In this document: in pieces, positions 1 through 10,262 of the stretch
Numbering within the stretch: the first letter of the stretch is position 1
Layout of the letters: each line of letters begins with the position of its first letter
Source: Labyrinthula sp. Ha
Taxonomy: Eukaryota; Sar; Bigyra; Labyrinthulida; Labyrinthulaceae
Direction: 5' to 3'
NCBI GenBank assembly: GCA_015227615.1
Contig: JAALGZ010000005.1
Location: 1,426,001 to 1,490,000, forward strand
DNA: 64,000 nucleotides
Notes under the pieces: generated by a model
The model's database searches: none
What the model was told of the DNA's origin: nothing
Seen by the model: only the letters and a program-made list of their open reading frames with translations
Position numbers and translations under genes: made by a program

Positions 1-2676
1 GATAAAGAAATTGCAATCTAACACTCTAGGACATTTACAACAGGTTACAGAACTCATGAATCTAATGACAACTTTTTTTTGCACAAAATTTATACATTTC
101 TTTGCTTTGATTATGTACAAAGACAACGAAAACTAAGATTTAGAATGGCATTTCGCAAGAAAAAGATGGTCTAAAACACATTGAACAGAAAGAGCATACT
201 TAACATAACAGGATAGTGCCTTTAATCATATGTAAAAATTATAGTGTAAGATTAATTAACAAAATCATATGTTCAGGAGATGGAATGAGATAAGCCATCA
301 AGCCAATAGTTTTCTTTAGTACTCTTAGAAAACAGAAGTTTATTCTATCTGACAATAGATCTAGATTCACAATGTGATACCGTTTGTTGACCTTAACAAA
401 AAAACTGAGGCAATCCGCAGGTATGTAAACTAATCAGAAAAGTAGAGCTAGTGGAGTGCGCTTGTATGTTTTAGCAAACCGCATTTGCACCATGCAAAGT
501 GCAAATCCTTTCTAAACGATCCCCCCAGTATTGAAAAATGTCAACGAGGAAGAGTTTCACAGGATTTAATGAGTTGGATTACGATAGATGAAGTAGTTGT
601 TGTTCAAATTATACTAGCATGGGTAGAACCAATATACAATGAAATTATAATTGTTCAGAACAGAGTAGACGAGATAATACCAAGCCATCCACCTAAAACC
701 TTAGAAAAACTAAGAATCTAGATATAGTAACCAGTAGGGACGACTATGAGCTTCTGCAATGTTAGTAAATAGCAGACACATCTTCATAATATTGTATGCG
801 AAGTTTGTAACGTGGTTTTACCTATTTTATCTTCATTTTTTTTGGTTGGAAGTTTTTACACCGCCTGTTGTATTAGAATAAAAAATTAAACCCGACTATA
901 TTATCAATGTTTAGTTTCTCAACTGACTTTTCATAGCGTGCAAGTTTTTCATTGAAGATGCATCAGGTTAAGTACTTTTACTAATCTTAACGATAAACAG
1001 CTAAGTGATTTCAAAGAAATCTCATGAAATTTGGTGATACACAAGGTTATTACGCAATTTTTGATAAGGTCCACAGAAAATGATCCAGCCATACCCACCT
1101 TCAAGAAAATCGTGCTGCCATACCTCGGAAAACTTTACATATTTCAATCAAAAAATTCCGTGTATGTTCTCCTATTTTCTACAAACTAGACCTTATTCTC
1201 ACAATTTTTGTGTTATGGAGTTCAAGCCAGATGATTAGTCAAAGCTAAGCCCTTTTGCAAACACAAATTCTAATGCAAATATACTCTTTCTTAATGAGTG
1301 TATTCTTTAGTCATTATAATCCTTACAAGAATTGCCACATCTCTTACTAATTAGGAATTCTATGAAGGGGGTTACAAATCAACTAAACACCAGTACATAT
1401 AAGAGTTTGGATATCTTTAAACGTAAAATTTATTGCGGAAGTGCGTTATAGCATGTGCAGTATGAGTACATAAGATGATTTTTTACCATAAGTAAAACTG
1501 TAGAGGGAAAACTCAATCAACAATATATTTAAGGTATTGTTGGATGATGGTGTTGTAACATATGGCTAAAAATGGTAGAAGGATAAAATACGATCGTGCC
1601 AGTGGAGCATAACAGAAAGGAATCCCTACATGATTGTATATAAAATGAATTATCCAGTAAAGAGCTTTTTCAGGGGAACTGGAAAATATATTTCTTAGAG
1701 CAATCAGTACAAGAGCTAATCCACCTTGTATAGCTGTTGTCTTTCAGACTAATGAAGTTGGTGTCTTGGAAGATGATATTTCAATATACATAGGTGGATT
1801 TATATTTATTCCTATAGGGTGTACTTTACCTTTAACCTTGCTTTTTCATGGAATAATTCAAATTCAAAATGGAAGACATGATAAAAAAGAAATTGCAGAC
1901 CGCAAAATCTATGTTCATTATAAGTAGGGTATGACTCCGTATTTATATGAAACACAGCTGAAACATAATCTGACGGTAAATGACATTAGATTACCGCTCA
2001 TAAAATATCAAAGCAACGAGGAAATCAAACAATTTCTTGAATGAAATCACTCTATTCTGTCTTAAAACCAGAAACTTGTGGTCTCATCAGAGGAATACCA
2101 AACAAGAAACTAAGCGGCACAGAAGGAGCAGCTCCAGTGGAGATGGGAGATACTACGTAGATGCAAAAAGATTGAAAGAAGAAACTGGTAGGCACTGATG
2201 ATACTACTCTGATATAGGTATAAAAGTGAGCTATACGCTTTGATGGTATGTAGTTGGTTGGATGTACTGTTACTTGGTTTGGTGAGCAAGTTAGAAAGTG
2301 TCGCATGGGGCTTTCACAACTGCCTTGGTTGGTTAACTTCAAAACTGAAACACTGGGCTAAATTCTTTCACTACAAAAGGTTCCTTTAACATCAATAAGC
2401 AATGAAGTAATTTAGTGTAACTAAGAATTAATACCCAGCCACTTAGCCTTAGCATCATTGTAATCGGTATTTCATTCTAGGGAGGATAACAGGGTGTAGA
2501 ATAAATATATTGCACTCACTAACGGCGAAGAAACTATATGTTGAACTGGAATCTTGTAACCACGTAAGTTTAGTTGTAACATCTAGAAAATAGAACCTCC
2601 ACTTTACAAATCAACAAGCGTGAACTTGAAGTGGAAAGAAAAAAAAAACTATTTTAAGAATCATGAAATCCATGTA
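1..2676. other. Intergenic DNA, no assignable gene
   Basis: AT-rich DNA with no gene I can support. Two open stretches were examined on the plus strand: about 88 codons ending at the TAG at 1925-1927, and an ATG-started frame of 39 codons from 2041. Neither matches a family I recognise, and neither could be joined to neighbours by a 28-33 nt intron. The plus strand near 2250-2400 has faint resemblance to copia RNase H, too weak to call. Confidence 0.5.
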
Positions 2677-3313
2677 TCATATTAGCTTCCCTTTAAACTG
2701 TGTCAAAGTAGAAGAATCTAAGCATTCAATGAGCTCAACCTTAAGAACATCCCCAAAGCGTAGTACCTTTTCTTCACCATGTTGTTCGATTCCATACCAG
2801 ACACTGCTTTCCTCATCGAAATTGAACTTTTCGCGAAGCTGATAAGCAGGCACAATAACTTGAACAAAGTTCAGGTATGTAAGATTCAAACTTTCTGCGT
2901 CGATACTATGATAAAATAAAGCAAAAAGCTTACTAAGTTGAAGTTGCTGAAACTTGTAAACCAACTCTTGGTCGAAAAATTGTGCCGTCATACTAGGTCT
3001 TACAAGAAGAAGAATGTTATACACTATATCGGTGATATATGTTAGGGCTTTGAACCTGAGTAGTCCCATATTCATCAAGAAACTTTATATTTTCGAAACT
3101 GATAATTAGGCCGTCCAACTTCTCGTCATATTTCAGGAGATTATACTGCAGCTGCTCCGTAACCCCAAACAACTCGTTTCCCATGTATGCCGGTGGAAGG
3201 CTAGAAAAGGCTGTAACCTATAAAATGATTAAAACGAAGCTAAATACAGTGACCACGCTGAAGAGATCTTTATTGTGCGTTTTAGATTGAATTTCTTCCT
3301 TCTTTACTTCCAT
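2677..3313 (-). CDS. RPA43: RNA polymerase I subunit RPA43-like, four exons
   Basis: Likely the Rpb7-like stalk subunit of RNA polymerase I (A43/POLR1F), which helps recruit the initiation factor Rrn3/TIF-IA at rDNA. Four exons (3313-3248, 3217-3023, 2992-2934, 2905-2677) separated by 30, 30 and 28 nt introns give one 182-residue frame; unspliced, the gene is broken in all frames. The N-terminal domain shows LPPAYMG (about residue 29), then a stretch containing LLKYDEKLDG and SFENIKFL, as in A43 proteins. An OB/S1-like part follows with IFRPRVG (about 92-98), and the protein ends VLRFGDVLKVELIE...FKGKL, like the family's last strands. It is shorter than yeast or human A43 (over 300 residues) because the C-terminal tail is absent. 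It is divergent from NSUN2, start codons 51 bp apart. Family assignment is by motif recognition. Confidence 0.8.
2906..2933 (-). other. RPA43 intron 3, 28 nt
   Basis: Begins GTAAGC and ends ATCATAG. It splits a codon after two bases: TA joins T to give TAT, and retention would create TAG. Confidence 0.8.
2993..3022 (-). other. RPA43 intron 2, 30 nt
   Basis: Begins GTATAA and ends ACCTAG. Phase 0. Its second codon, if retained, is TAA. Removal joins the IYHRYS and YDGTIFRP segments with the spacing expected for A43. Confidence 0.85.
3218..3247 (-). other. RPA43 intron 1, 30 nt
   Basis: Begins GTATTT and ends TTATAG. Phase 0. Read through, it ends in an in-frame TAG. Confidence 0.85.
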
Positions 3314-3364
3314 AGATTTTAACAAGTAACAAAACGCCACGTCGATTAGGCAAATATAAGTACA
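3314..3364. promoter_or_regulatory. Putative shared promoter of RPA43 and NSUN2
   Basis: Only 51 bp separate the two divergent start codons, so core promoter elements must lie here or inside the coding regions. It contains CCACGTCG, an ACGT-core motif, but no clear TATA box. Shared regulation is inferred from geometry only. Confidence 0.5.
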
Positions 3365-5383
3365 ATGAGGAAACTTACGGCAAGAAACCATTCAGTGCTC
3401 TCAAAGAGAGATATAAAAAGAGACGTCAATAAACAACTTCAAGAAATCGGAAATAAGGCAGTTAAAACTAAACGTAGGAAAAGAGAGGACTTGAAGGTTG
3501 GTTTTAGGCTAAATTCTGATGTTTAGGTTGTGGCTTTGAGTGATACCGAACAGAAGCGAAAGAAAAGTAAAAGAGAATCCAAGGAAATAAAGCTCGTTCA
3601 TAACAAATTATGGTACTTGAATAGAGAAAATGATAAATTTTTCAAATATTATAAATTGCAGCTTGAAAGCTTTTGGAAGAATGACGAAGATATTATTGAT
3701 TTCAAGAGAGCCTTAAAAAGAGACTTGCCTATCTATTTCCGTGTAAATAAGTTTTCTAAACTTACACCCTTTTTTCTAAAGAAAAAAATGAAAAACTTAC
3801 TGAAATCTTCTCAGGATTCGTTGATTCAAACTATAACCTCGCTTCCAACATACGATGTTTGCAAACTCAAGTTAACTAATTCTGATCTTAACACAAAGGC
3901 AACATATAGCAATTTAAACTCCTTCATTAACACTCAAACTTGTCTAGGGCATCTATCTCGGCAAGCATTAGACTCCATGTTACCAGTTTCTCTTATTGAA
4001 CCAACCTCATTTAAACCTGGGTCAAAATTTGTTGATCTTTGTGCGGCACCAGGATCTAAATCTTCTCAATTGTTAGCATTAATACATGGATTAGATTATG
4101 AACTTTATCTTAATGAACCGGATCCAATTCGGCTGGAGCAACTAGAACAAACGATATCAAGATGCCGAGTGAAGTCCCGCGAGGTATACAAACTTGTATT
4201 GACAAATTTTACAGGTTTTGATTTCTTCAATGCGGCTTCAACCAAATTTGATGTCATTTTTTTAGATGTTCCTTGTTCAGGTGATGGAACTGTCCGAAAA
4301 TTACCACATCTTCTGAGAAACTGGAATAACTCAGAAGATAATAAAGAACTACAGTCTCTTGTTGAACTCCAGAATGACCTTCTTACTTTAGCACTTGCAA
4401 ATCTTAACATTGGTGGACGTGTTGTTTATTCAACGTGTTCTTTGAATCCTTTAGAGAATGAAAATGTTGTTCAACGTGCCATTCAAACTTACAGCGGAGT
4501 AGTTCCAATAAATCAAAGCGTGCCGTGGATCAAAGTTCGAACAGGTCAAGCATCAAGTCACAGAGTTTTTCCTAATGACAATGACACTGGTGGTTTTTTT
4601 GCTTGCGTTTTACAAAAGACTAGAGAATTTGACCTAACTAGAGAAATATTAGATCAGATAAAGGCAAGGAGTGAGTTTAAGTACGGAGATCATGGCCGTG
4701 CCAATATAACGAAAGTATCTCCCAATTTAGAAGAGTTAAAAGGTGATGAACTATCAATATTTTTTGAAGCTACAATATGGGAGAAGATGAAAACGAAATT
4801 ATATTTAAAAAGGCAGAGTGCTATCGAAACTGTGTTCTATAGCGAAATGACTTTGCCCTTACAACACGTGTTCTCTCTTGGAGCAGAGCTAGTAGCCATG
4901 TCCAGTGAAGATATAGAGTTTAACTCAAGTGTACTTCCTATGCTAATGGAAAAACTAGGCTCCAAATTGATCTTTTCTTGTACTCCCAAAGATTTTTTTG
5001 AAATTTGCACCTTATGGATGGATATACTTGAGAACTCAGGTGATGAGCAAGAGTTATTATTTTCTATGCTACCAGAATTTGACATTCAAGAAGAGTTAAT
5101 AGACAGAGTTTCGAAAATTCAGGAGAATAAACTTTTTTGTTTGAGTTGTGTGGTTAGTAATAAGGAACTAGTGCTTGATAGAATTGAAAATAGAAAACAA
5201 CATTTGAGCAAAGCAGAGAGAAAGCGTCTGAAAAAACAAGGTAAGCCTCAAATAAGGGAAAGGGGTAAGTTCGATGAAAACGTGGAAGACACTCTGTATC
5301 TCCTCTGTCAAGCAACAGGTGATGGGTTTAATCTATGTACCAGAATATCGGAGCTCGAGTATTTCCTAGCTCTCAAAAAATGA
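3365..5383 (+). CDS. NSUN2: NSUN2/Trm4-type tRNA cytosine-5 methyltransferase, two exons
   Basis: SAM-dependent RNA m5C methyltransferase of the RsmB/NOL1/NSUN superfamily; the family methylates tRNA cytosines in the nucleus. Exon 1 (3365-3496) encodes 44 mostly basic residues, then a 30 nt intron (3497-3526) and exon 2 (3527-5383), giving 662 residues, close to yeast Trm4. Without splicing the long frame would have to begin at GTG 3530, so the ATG at 3365 is preferred. SAM-binding motif LCAAPGSK lies near residues 214-221. DVPCSGDGTVRK (Cys294) is the Trm4/NSUN2 form of motif IV, and YSTCSLNP (Cys348) is motif VI with the nucleophile. Both active-site cysteines are intact. A basic lysine-rich segment (KAERKRLKKQGK) occurs near the C-terminus, as in other tRNA-binding members. 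Confidence 0.92.
3497..3526 (+). other. NSUN2 intron, 30 nt
   Basis: Begins GTTGGT and ends GTTTAG. Phase 0, with an in-frame TAG as its last codon if retained. Contains CTAAAT and CTGAT, possible branch-point sequences. Confidence 0.75.
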
Positions 5384-8313
5384 CTTGTGTAAAGCCTAAA
5401 CTATTTAATCGTGCCTGCTCATGAAGAAAAAGAAGCTGAAGTATGTCTTGGTGAATTATTTATTGGTGTTCTTTGTGAGCCTGGACAAATAGTGACTACC
5501 TAGGAAAGTTTTATTACTTAGCAAAGAAACCAGGTTGAATAAAGGAACGGTTTATTGTTCACCAACAAAAACATGCTTGCTTCTTATAACAAATGCTTAT
5601 TTAACTAAGAGTCCCGTATAAGTTCGTTATCGCAAGAAAATGGACGGTAAGTGTTGTTAATTACCGTTAGTAGCTGTTACATGTAAGAGACGCTTAGGGA
5701 GTTCAATAAATCGTAAGTACGGATATACCGTTAGAAATTTGTATAACTTTGTGTTGTACCTTTTTGTGAAATTCATCATAGTCTACTTGTTTACCTACTT
5801 GTAGTCGAAACTAAGTAGCGTTAACAAAAAACTAAGAAATAGTGTGTGTTTGAACGAGAAAATAGAAAGCAAATGTGAAGTAAAGAGTGATGTTAAGAGG
5901 AAGAGAACCGGTATTGACTGAATCATATTCCATCCAGGTTCTCTGCTGCTAGCTGTAGCTGTTCTCAGTTGATGTGGGCGACCACAATGATTTGTTTGAG
6001 AGGAAAAGTACTGTACTTGCAGTTAATTGAACAAATAAGAAAATACAAGTTCAGGATTGAAGTTAAAACTAATGTTTTTTACACAAAAAAGGTTGTTTGT
6101 GCCTTAAGTTCTCAATTAGATGAATAGTGAAGGCTTGTTTTAGTTAAAACAGAAGTAGAAATTATGGAACAATATTTTCAAATAGTTTAAAAATAAGTAA
6201 AACCTGTGTTAATAAGTTAGAGAAAGAGCTTTCAAACGGTGAATGTCACGTGCGCTTAACCTTATTTTAATTTATTTTTTCTATAGATTTGTTGTGTCTC
6301 AAGAATACTTTGAGATAAGATGGTTTCAAGACGAAAACGAGATAAATCTCTCGGGAATAGAATATTAACAATCAAAACGGCTTTAACGGTTATCTTACGG
6401 GATATTGTCGCTAAGGATTTTCTCTAAGTTTCTTCCTGATAATTACCATTTCTTACGATAACAAACCCCCCTCTTGTTAAATATTTAAATTATGTATCCA
6501 TAGCGAGAGAGAAACTCAAGTAAAACCCGTATCGAGAACTCTTCATTATCTCGTTAAATATGTGTATCTCGAAAGATAAAATTTAGGGTGTTGTTGATTA
6601 GTACCTATTAGAACGTCTTTACGGACATAATTCCAAAAGGGTTAGAAATAGAATACGCGGTATATCTTCACCTCTTCAATCCCGCCAAGATTCAGCTTTG
6701 GATGGTTTCAAACTTCAACTCTGAAGTCTCGACAACTTTGTTTTGATTCTAATCGAGAATGACTTCAAGATTTTTAACAAATACATGAACCAAGATTTCA
6801 ATACTTCCTTAAACCACTCTCCTTGTCTCGATAGGAGGAACCCAGCATAATCACAGTTAGAATCTTCTACACTATCCGGAGGAATTGTATGCAGCTCCCA
6901 AGCTATTTGAAAGAAAGTATTTCCTAAGTTCTAACTGTGAGGGCAAAGAAGTATTAGTTGTCTAGAAAGTATCTTCGTGGGCATAAACCTTAAAGTCAGG
7001 TTGGTAAGTTTTTGGCAAGTTGACAATGCTTTGTTCTAACCATTGTGTGAAGTAAAATAGTGCGTAGTTTTTGTTCCATTCTATGGTCTAAAGTCAACTA
7101 CCGATCTCTGCAACCTTTAATTGGACTTGAAACTTCACGTCCCGGGGTGTTTGAACAGCGTTGATGTTGCTCACGGAGCTTGTCAGAAACCATTAACAAA
7201 GTTATCGAGTTCTTTATTGAGATACTAAAATTGTTTTGTTTCTCCAAATTATTCTTTTGTAAAAGCAGGTAATTTAAGCTTAACTGTAGGATGAATATGA
7301 AACCTAAGAATTTTCGTTGTTTTCCCCAAAGCACATACTGTTAGTTTATTCGACTAAAGTCTTCAACTGTGAATGAAAAGCATGATAGTACTCAAATAGA
7401 TTTGTAAAAACAACTCTTAGCAGAGAAACTTTGTGTAAAGAGAATAGCCAATCGCCCAGGAATCTGGATAGTGACAAGGAGTTAAAAATGACTTAGACCA
7501 TCGTTCTTTACGGTTCTTGTTCGAACCAACAAAAGTTTCTAAGTTTCATAGCCATCTGTTCTCCTATTGTCATCATGCACACTTAATTGACTCATGTTAG
7601 TTTTGTAATTGAAGGTTTTCCAAACTAAAATTTGATCCAATAGAGGGGTTTCTCAAAGCTTAGCAATGACTTATTTTCCAATGGTACTGATGTATTTAAC
7701 CATTAATGACCTAGACTGGTAATGGCAATAAAACAAACTTCACCTATATGGGCCAAGGGTTGAGCCTAAGAATATCTCCCATGAAGCCTGCAGTGACATC
7801 ATTGAATTATGTAAGTAGGTTCCTCCTTTTAATGCATTTAAGTGAGATACTATGTTGGCAATATATTAGAATAATATTGTTCAGGTATGAATTTAACAAC
7901 TTCCTTAAGGTTTATTCAAGCATGAAAACAAAAGTATTTGACGTATAAGGTTGTAGAAAAGGTGTAAGTATTTACCACGTATTTAAAACACTTTGAAGAC
8001 CAAGTTTTTATTATTGAATCAGAAAAATTTTGCAAGAAAAACATTGACCTTTTAGTTTCCCTACACTGTAATACATAACTGTTACCTCTATGCTACAGGA
8101 GGAATGAACTTGTGAATAAGTCTGAAAGAAGAGTTGAAAGTTGAAACTAGACTATCAAGCAAATGGAATCTGAGTGGAATACAAAAAAAAATGCGTATTT
8201 TCAATGGTTATAGTTTTTCTGTACTGTTGACCAATATACCTTTGCTATAATAAGTCAACATCAGCTTAGATTTTTTCTCAACTTCACCAGAATTTTAAAC
8301 GAGAATGATGCTC
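5384..8313. other. Intergenic DNA, no gene seen
   Basis: About 2.9 kb between NSUN2 and the NLP promoter, with no supported coding region. It has an inverted repeat ACGGTAA (5644-5650) and TTACCGT (5661-5667), and several scattered TATCTCG/CGAGA words around 6480-6580. Neither amounts to a recognisable element. Confidence 0.5.
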
Positions 8314-8326
8314 GAAGATTCTTGAA
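8314..8326 (+). promoter_or_regulatory. Heat-shock-element-like trimer upstream of NLP gene
   Basis: GAAGATTCTTGAA is a perfect three-unit nGAAnnTTCnnGAAn heat-shock factor site. It lies 33 bp upstream of a TATA-like box and about 200 bp upstream of the NLP start codon. A second, two-unit match (TTCAAGAA, 8380-8387) lies just after the TATA box. The match is exact; function is inferred, and short GAA/TTC words are common in AT-rich DNA. Confidence 0.45.
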
Positions 8327-8358
8327 CGAGAATATCAAGATAGACTGCTGTCAAACTT

Positions 8359-8366
8359 TATAAAAG
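8359..8366 (+). promoter_or_regulatory. TATA box of NLP gene
   Basis: TATAAAAG, 158 bp upstream of the ATG at 8525. The spacing is similar to that of the TATA-like element before the methyltransferase gene at 17883. Confidence 0.45.
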
Positions 8367-8524
8367 TGAGAAAAGAGAATTCAAGAATCCCGAACAAGAA
8401 CCAGTGCATTCCTGTTATAATTAAAAACTAGTGAACTGTATCAAAAAGGTTGAATAAGAATATATAACTAATCCATAACAATTAACAAAACTAAAACAAA
8501 ACAAAAAAAGTTCAAAATAAAGCG

Positions 8525-9844
8525 ATGCAAATTTTGTCCACTCTTCTAGCTCCAACTCTGCTTAGTATTTCAGCAGTAACTGCCTCCGATTTTGCTGCGT
8601 TTCCTGAGAAGCTTCCTTCAAACATAGATGCCGCGAGCATCGCGCCGGTATTTGATTTCGATAGTGACGGGTGTTACCCAGCAGGGGGAATTTCAATGGA
8701 CGGGGAGCGAAATGGTGGGTTGAATCCAACTGGAGACCTCGGAGGATCCTGCAGAAGCACTAATTTCATGGACCAATCCAACACTTACCACAGGTACACA
8801 TGTGTCACTTCTGACGGCTCCGAATACTGCGCTCACTTCTACTCGCTTTACTTCGAAAAAGACCAGTTACTTTCGGGGATTTCTTCCGGACATAGACACG
8901 ATTGGGAGGTTGCTGTAGTCTGGACGAAAGATGGTGTCGTAACCCACGGATCAGCCTCTGCCCACGGTGATCTAGACACGCAACCTGCTTCCAACCTTGG
9001 TTTTGAGAATGGACATTTAAAAATTGTCTATCATAAAGAAGGAGCTGGGTCTCATGCATTTAGATTTTCTGATGCAAGCGAAGTAGCAGAAAACTCATAT
9101 GGTAGATTTGTGACACCTCCGATCATCACTTGGTTCGAGTTCGAGTCCCAGTGGAACAATTTTGTACTCAGAACCATTTTAATGCGACTTGACTATGGAA
9201 GTGCTAATTTGCCTATTAGTGATTGGAATTATCATGGAATGATCAATGGCTTTACACCTGAAGGTTACCCAAGTTTTTCCTGGGGATCTCTTTTCACGGC
9301 TAATCCACTGACTTATTATCCATCACATATTTATGATGGATACCAGTTTTTTAAAGTACAAGCAGATCCAGGTCAATGTTTAGATGTAGAAGGCGAGAAT
9401 AACGAGAATGGAGCAAATGTAATCCTTTGGAATTGTAACTCTGATGCTGTAAATCAGCAATGGTTCCACAATACTCAGTCAAACGAGATCATTACGTTAT
9501 TGGATCCAAGAAAGTGTTTGGATGTAGTTCAACCAGTTGTGGATTACTCTAATGTTCAGATTTATACTTGTCATGGAGGGGTAAATCAGCAATGGATTTC
9601 TGAATCAGCTGGCACTGTTTTTAGAGCTGCAGAAACTACGAAGATTTTAGATTGTAATGGATACAGTCCAGGATCAAATGTGATTACATATTTTAACTGG
9701 GGAGGACTAAACCAAAGATGGAATCAGGAACAAAGTGCGTCTGTTGTAGCAGAAGAAACAGAAGTGCTTGGTGCAGCAGTTGATATTAGAACAACGGTTG
9801 CAAGTGCATTTTTTATATCATTTGCTTTGTTTCGTAATCTATAG
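8525..9844 (+). CDS. Secreted NPP1/NLP necrosis-inducing-like protein with C-terminal ricin-B lectin domain
   Basis: A 439-residue single-exon protein. Residues 1-20 form a signal peptide. Residues about 35-255 are an NPP1 (Nep1-like, NLP) domain: it has the DSDGCYPAG segment and the diagnostic heptapeptide GHRHDWE (122-128), whose His, Asp and Glu bind the divalent cation in known NLPs and are all present here. Residues about 272-405 form a ricin-type beta-trefoil with three QxW repeats (NQQW near 309 and 352, NQRW near 395), one per trefoil lobe. The C-terminus is hydrophobic (ASAFFISFALF), consistent with a GPI-anchor signal or membrane tail. Known NLPs occur in oomycetes, fungi and bacteria; cytolytic members act on plant-type sphingolipids, while many others are non-toxic. 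Whether this one is toxic cannot be told. The gene is intact. Confidence 0.93.
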   Translation: MQILSTLLAPTLLSISAVTASDFAAFPEKLPSNIDAASIAPVFDFDSDGCYPAGGISMDGERNGGLNPTGDLGGSCRSTNFMDQSNTYHRYTCVTSDGSEYCAHFYSLYFEKDQLLSGISSGHRHDWEVAVVWTKDGVVTHGSASAHGDLDTQPASNLGFENGHLKIVYHKEGAGSHAFRFSDASEVAENSYGRFVTPPIITWFEFESQWNNFVLRTILMRLDYGSANLPISDWNYHGMINGFTPEGYPSFSWGSLFTANPLTYYPSHIYDGYQFFKVQADPGQCLDVEGENNENGANVILWNCNSDAVNQQWFHNTQSNEIITLLDPRKCLDVVQPVVDYSNVQIYTCHGGVNQQWISESAGTVFRAAETTKILDCNGYSPGSNVITYFNWGGLNQRWNQEQSASVVAEETEVLGAAVDIRTTVASAFFISFALFRNL

Positions 9845-10262
9845 AGTATGTCTACCATAAACAAAGTATATTTAGGTTTACAGTATATTTATTGTTTATT
9901 CTCGTATTTAAGAGATATATATAAAGTTCGAAGCAAGTAATTTTGATTTCTCGTTGGTTGTTGTGCACAAACGATTGTTTGCCCGTGTTAGATGTCCTAC
10001 TGATATTATCTCTGATTACACCTTTTAGCCTATCAGCTATGAGGTAAACTTTGGGTACAAGTAGATTCAAAATATATGTTATTTTGCGAATTTACAGCAT
10101 ACGTTCCATTGTTTGTATAAATCTATATATATAAGAAACAATATGAAGAAACCAACCAGGAACTTAGGAAGTAAGAAGCAAAGGCCTATGGGTCTACACT
10201 ACAACAGTACGAAGTTAATAATAAACTATGAAAGGGACTAAATTGTGTACAAGATTTAATAT
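9845..10262. other. Intergenic spacer between convergent genes
   Basis: 418 bp of AT-rich DNA shared by the 3' ends of the NLP gene and the SRPBCC-Rossmann gene. Nothing recognisable was seen. Confidence 0.6.

Noticed and set aside
485-721. 78-codon open frame
   Set aside because: Begins at a non-ATG codon, has no family resemblance, and its length is expected by chance in this DNA.
2933-2965. A +1 translational frameshift or a 19 nt intron in RPA43
   Set aside because: The 28 nt intron at 2906-2933 with a GTAAG donor and a CATAG acceptor resolves the frame without any frameshift.
3530-5383. NSUN2 starting at GTG 3530
   Set aside because: The upstream ATG at 3365 is in frame once a 30 nt intron is removed, and supplies a plausible basic N-terminus; non-ATG initiation is unnecessary.
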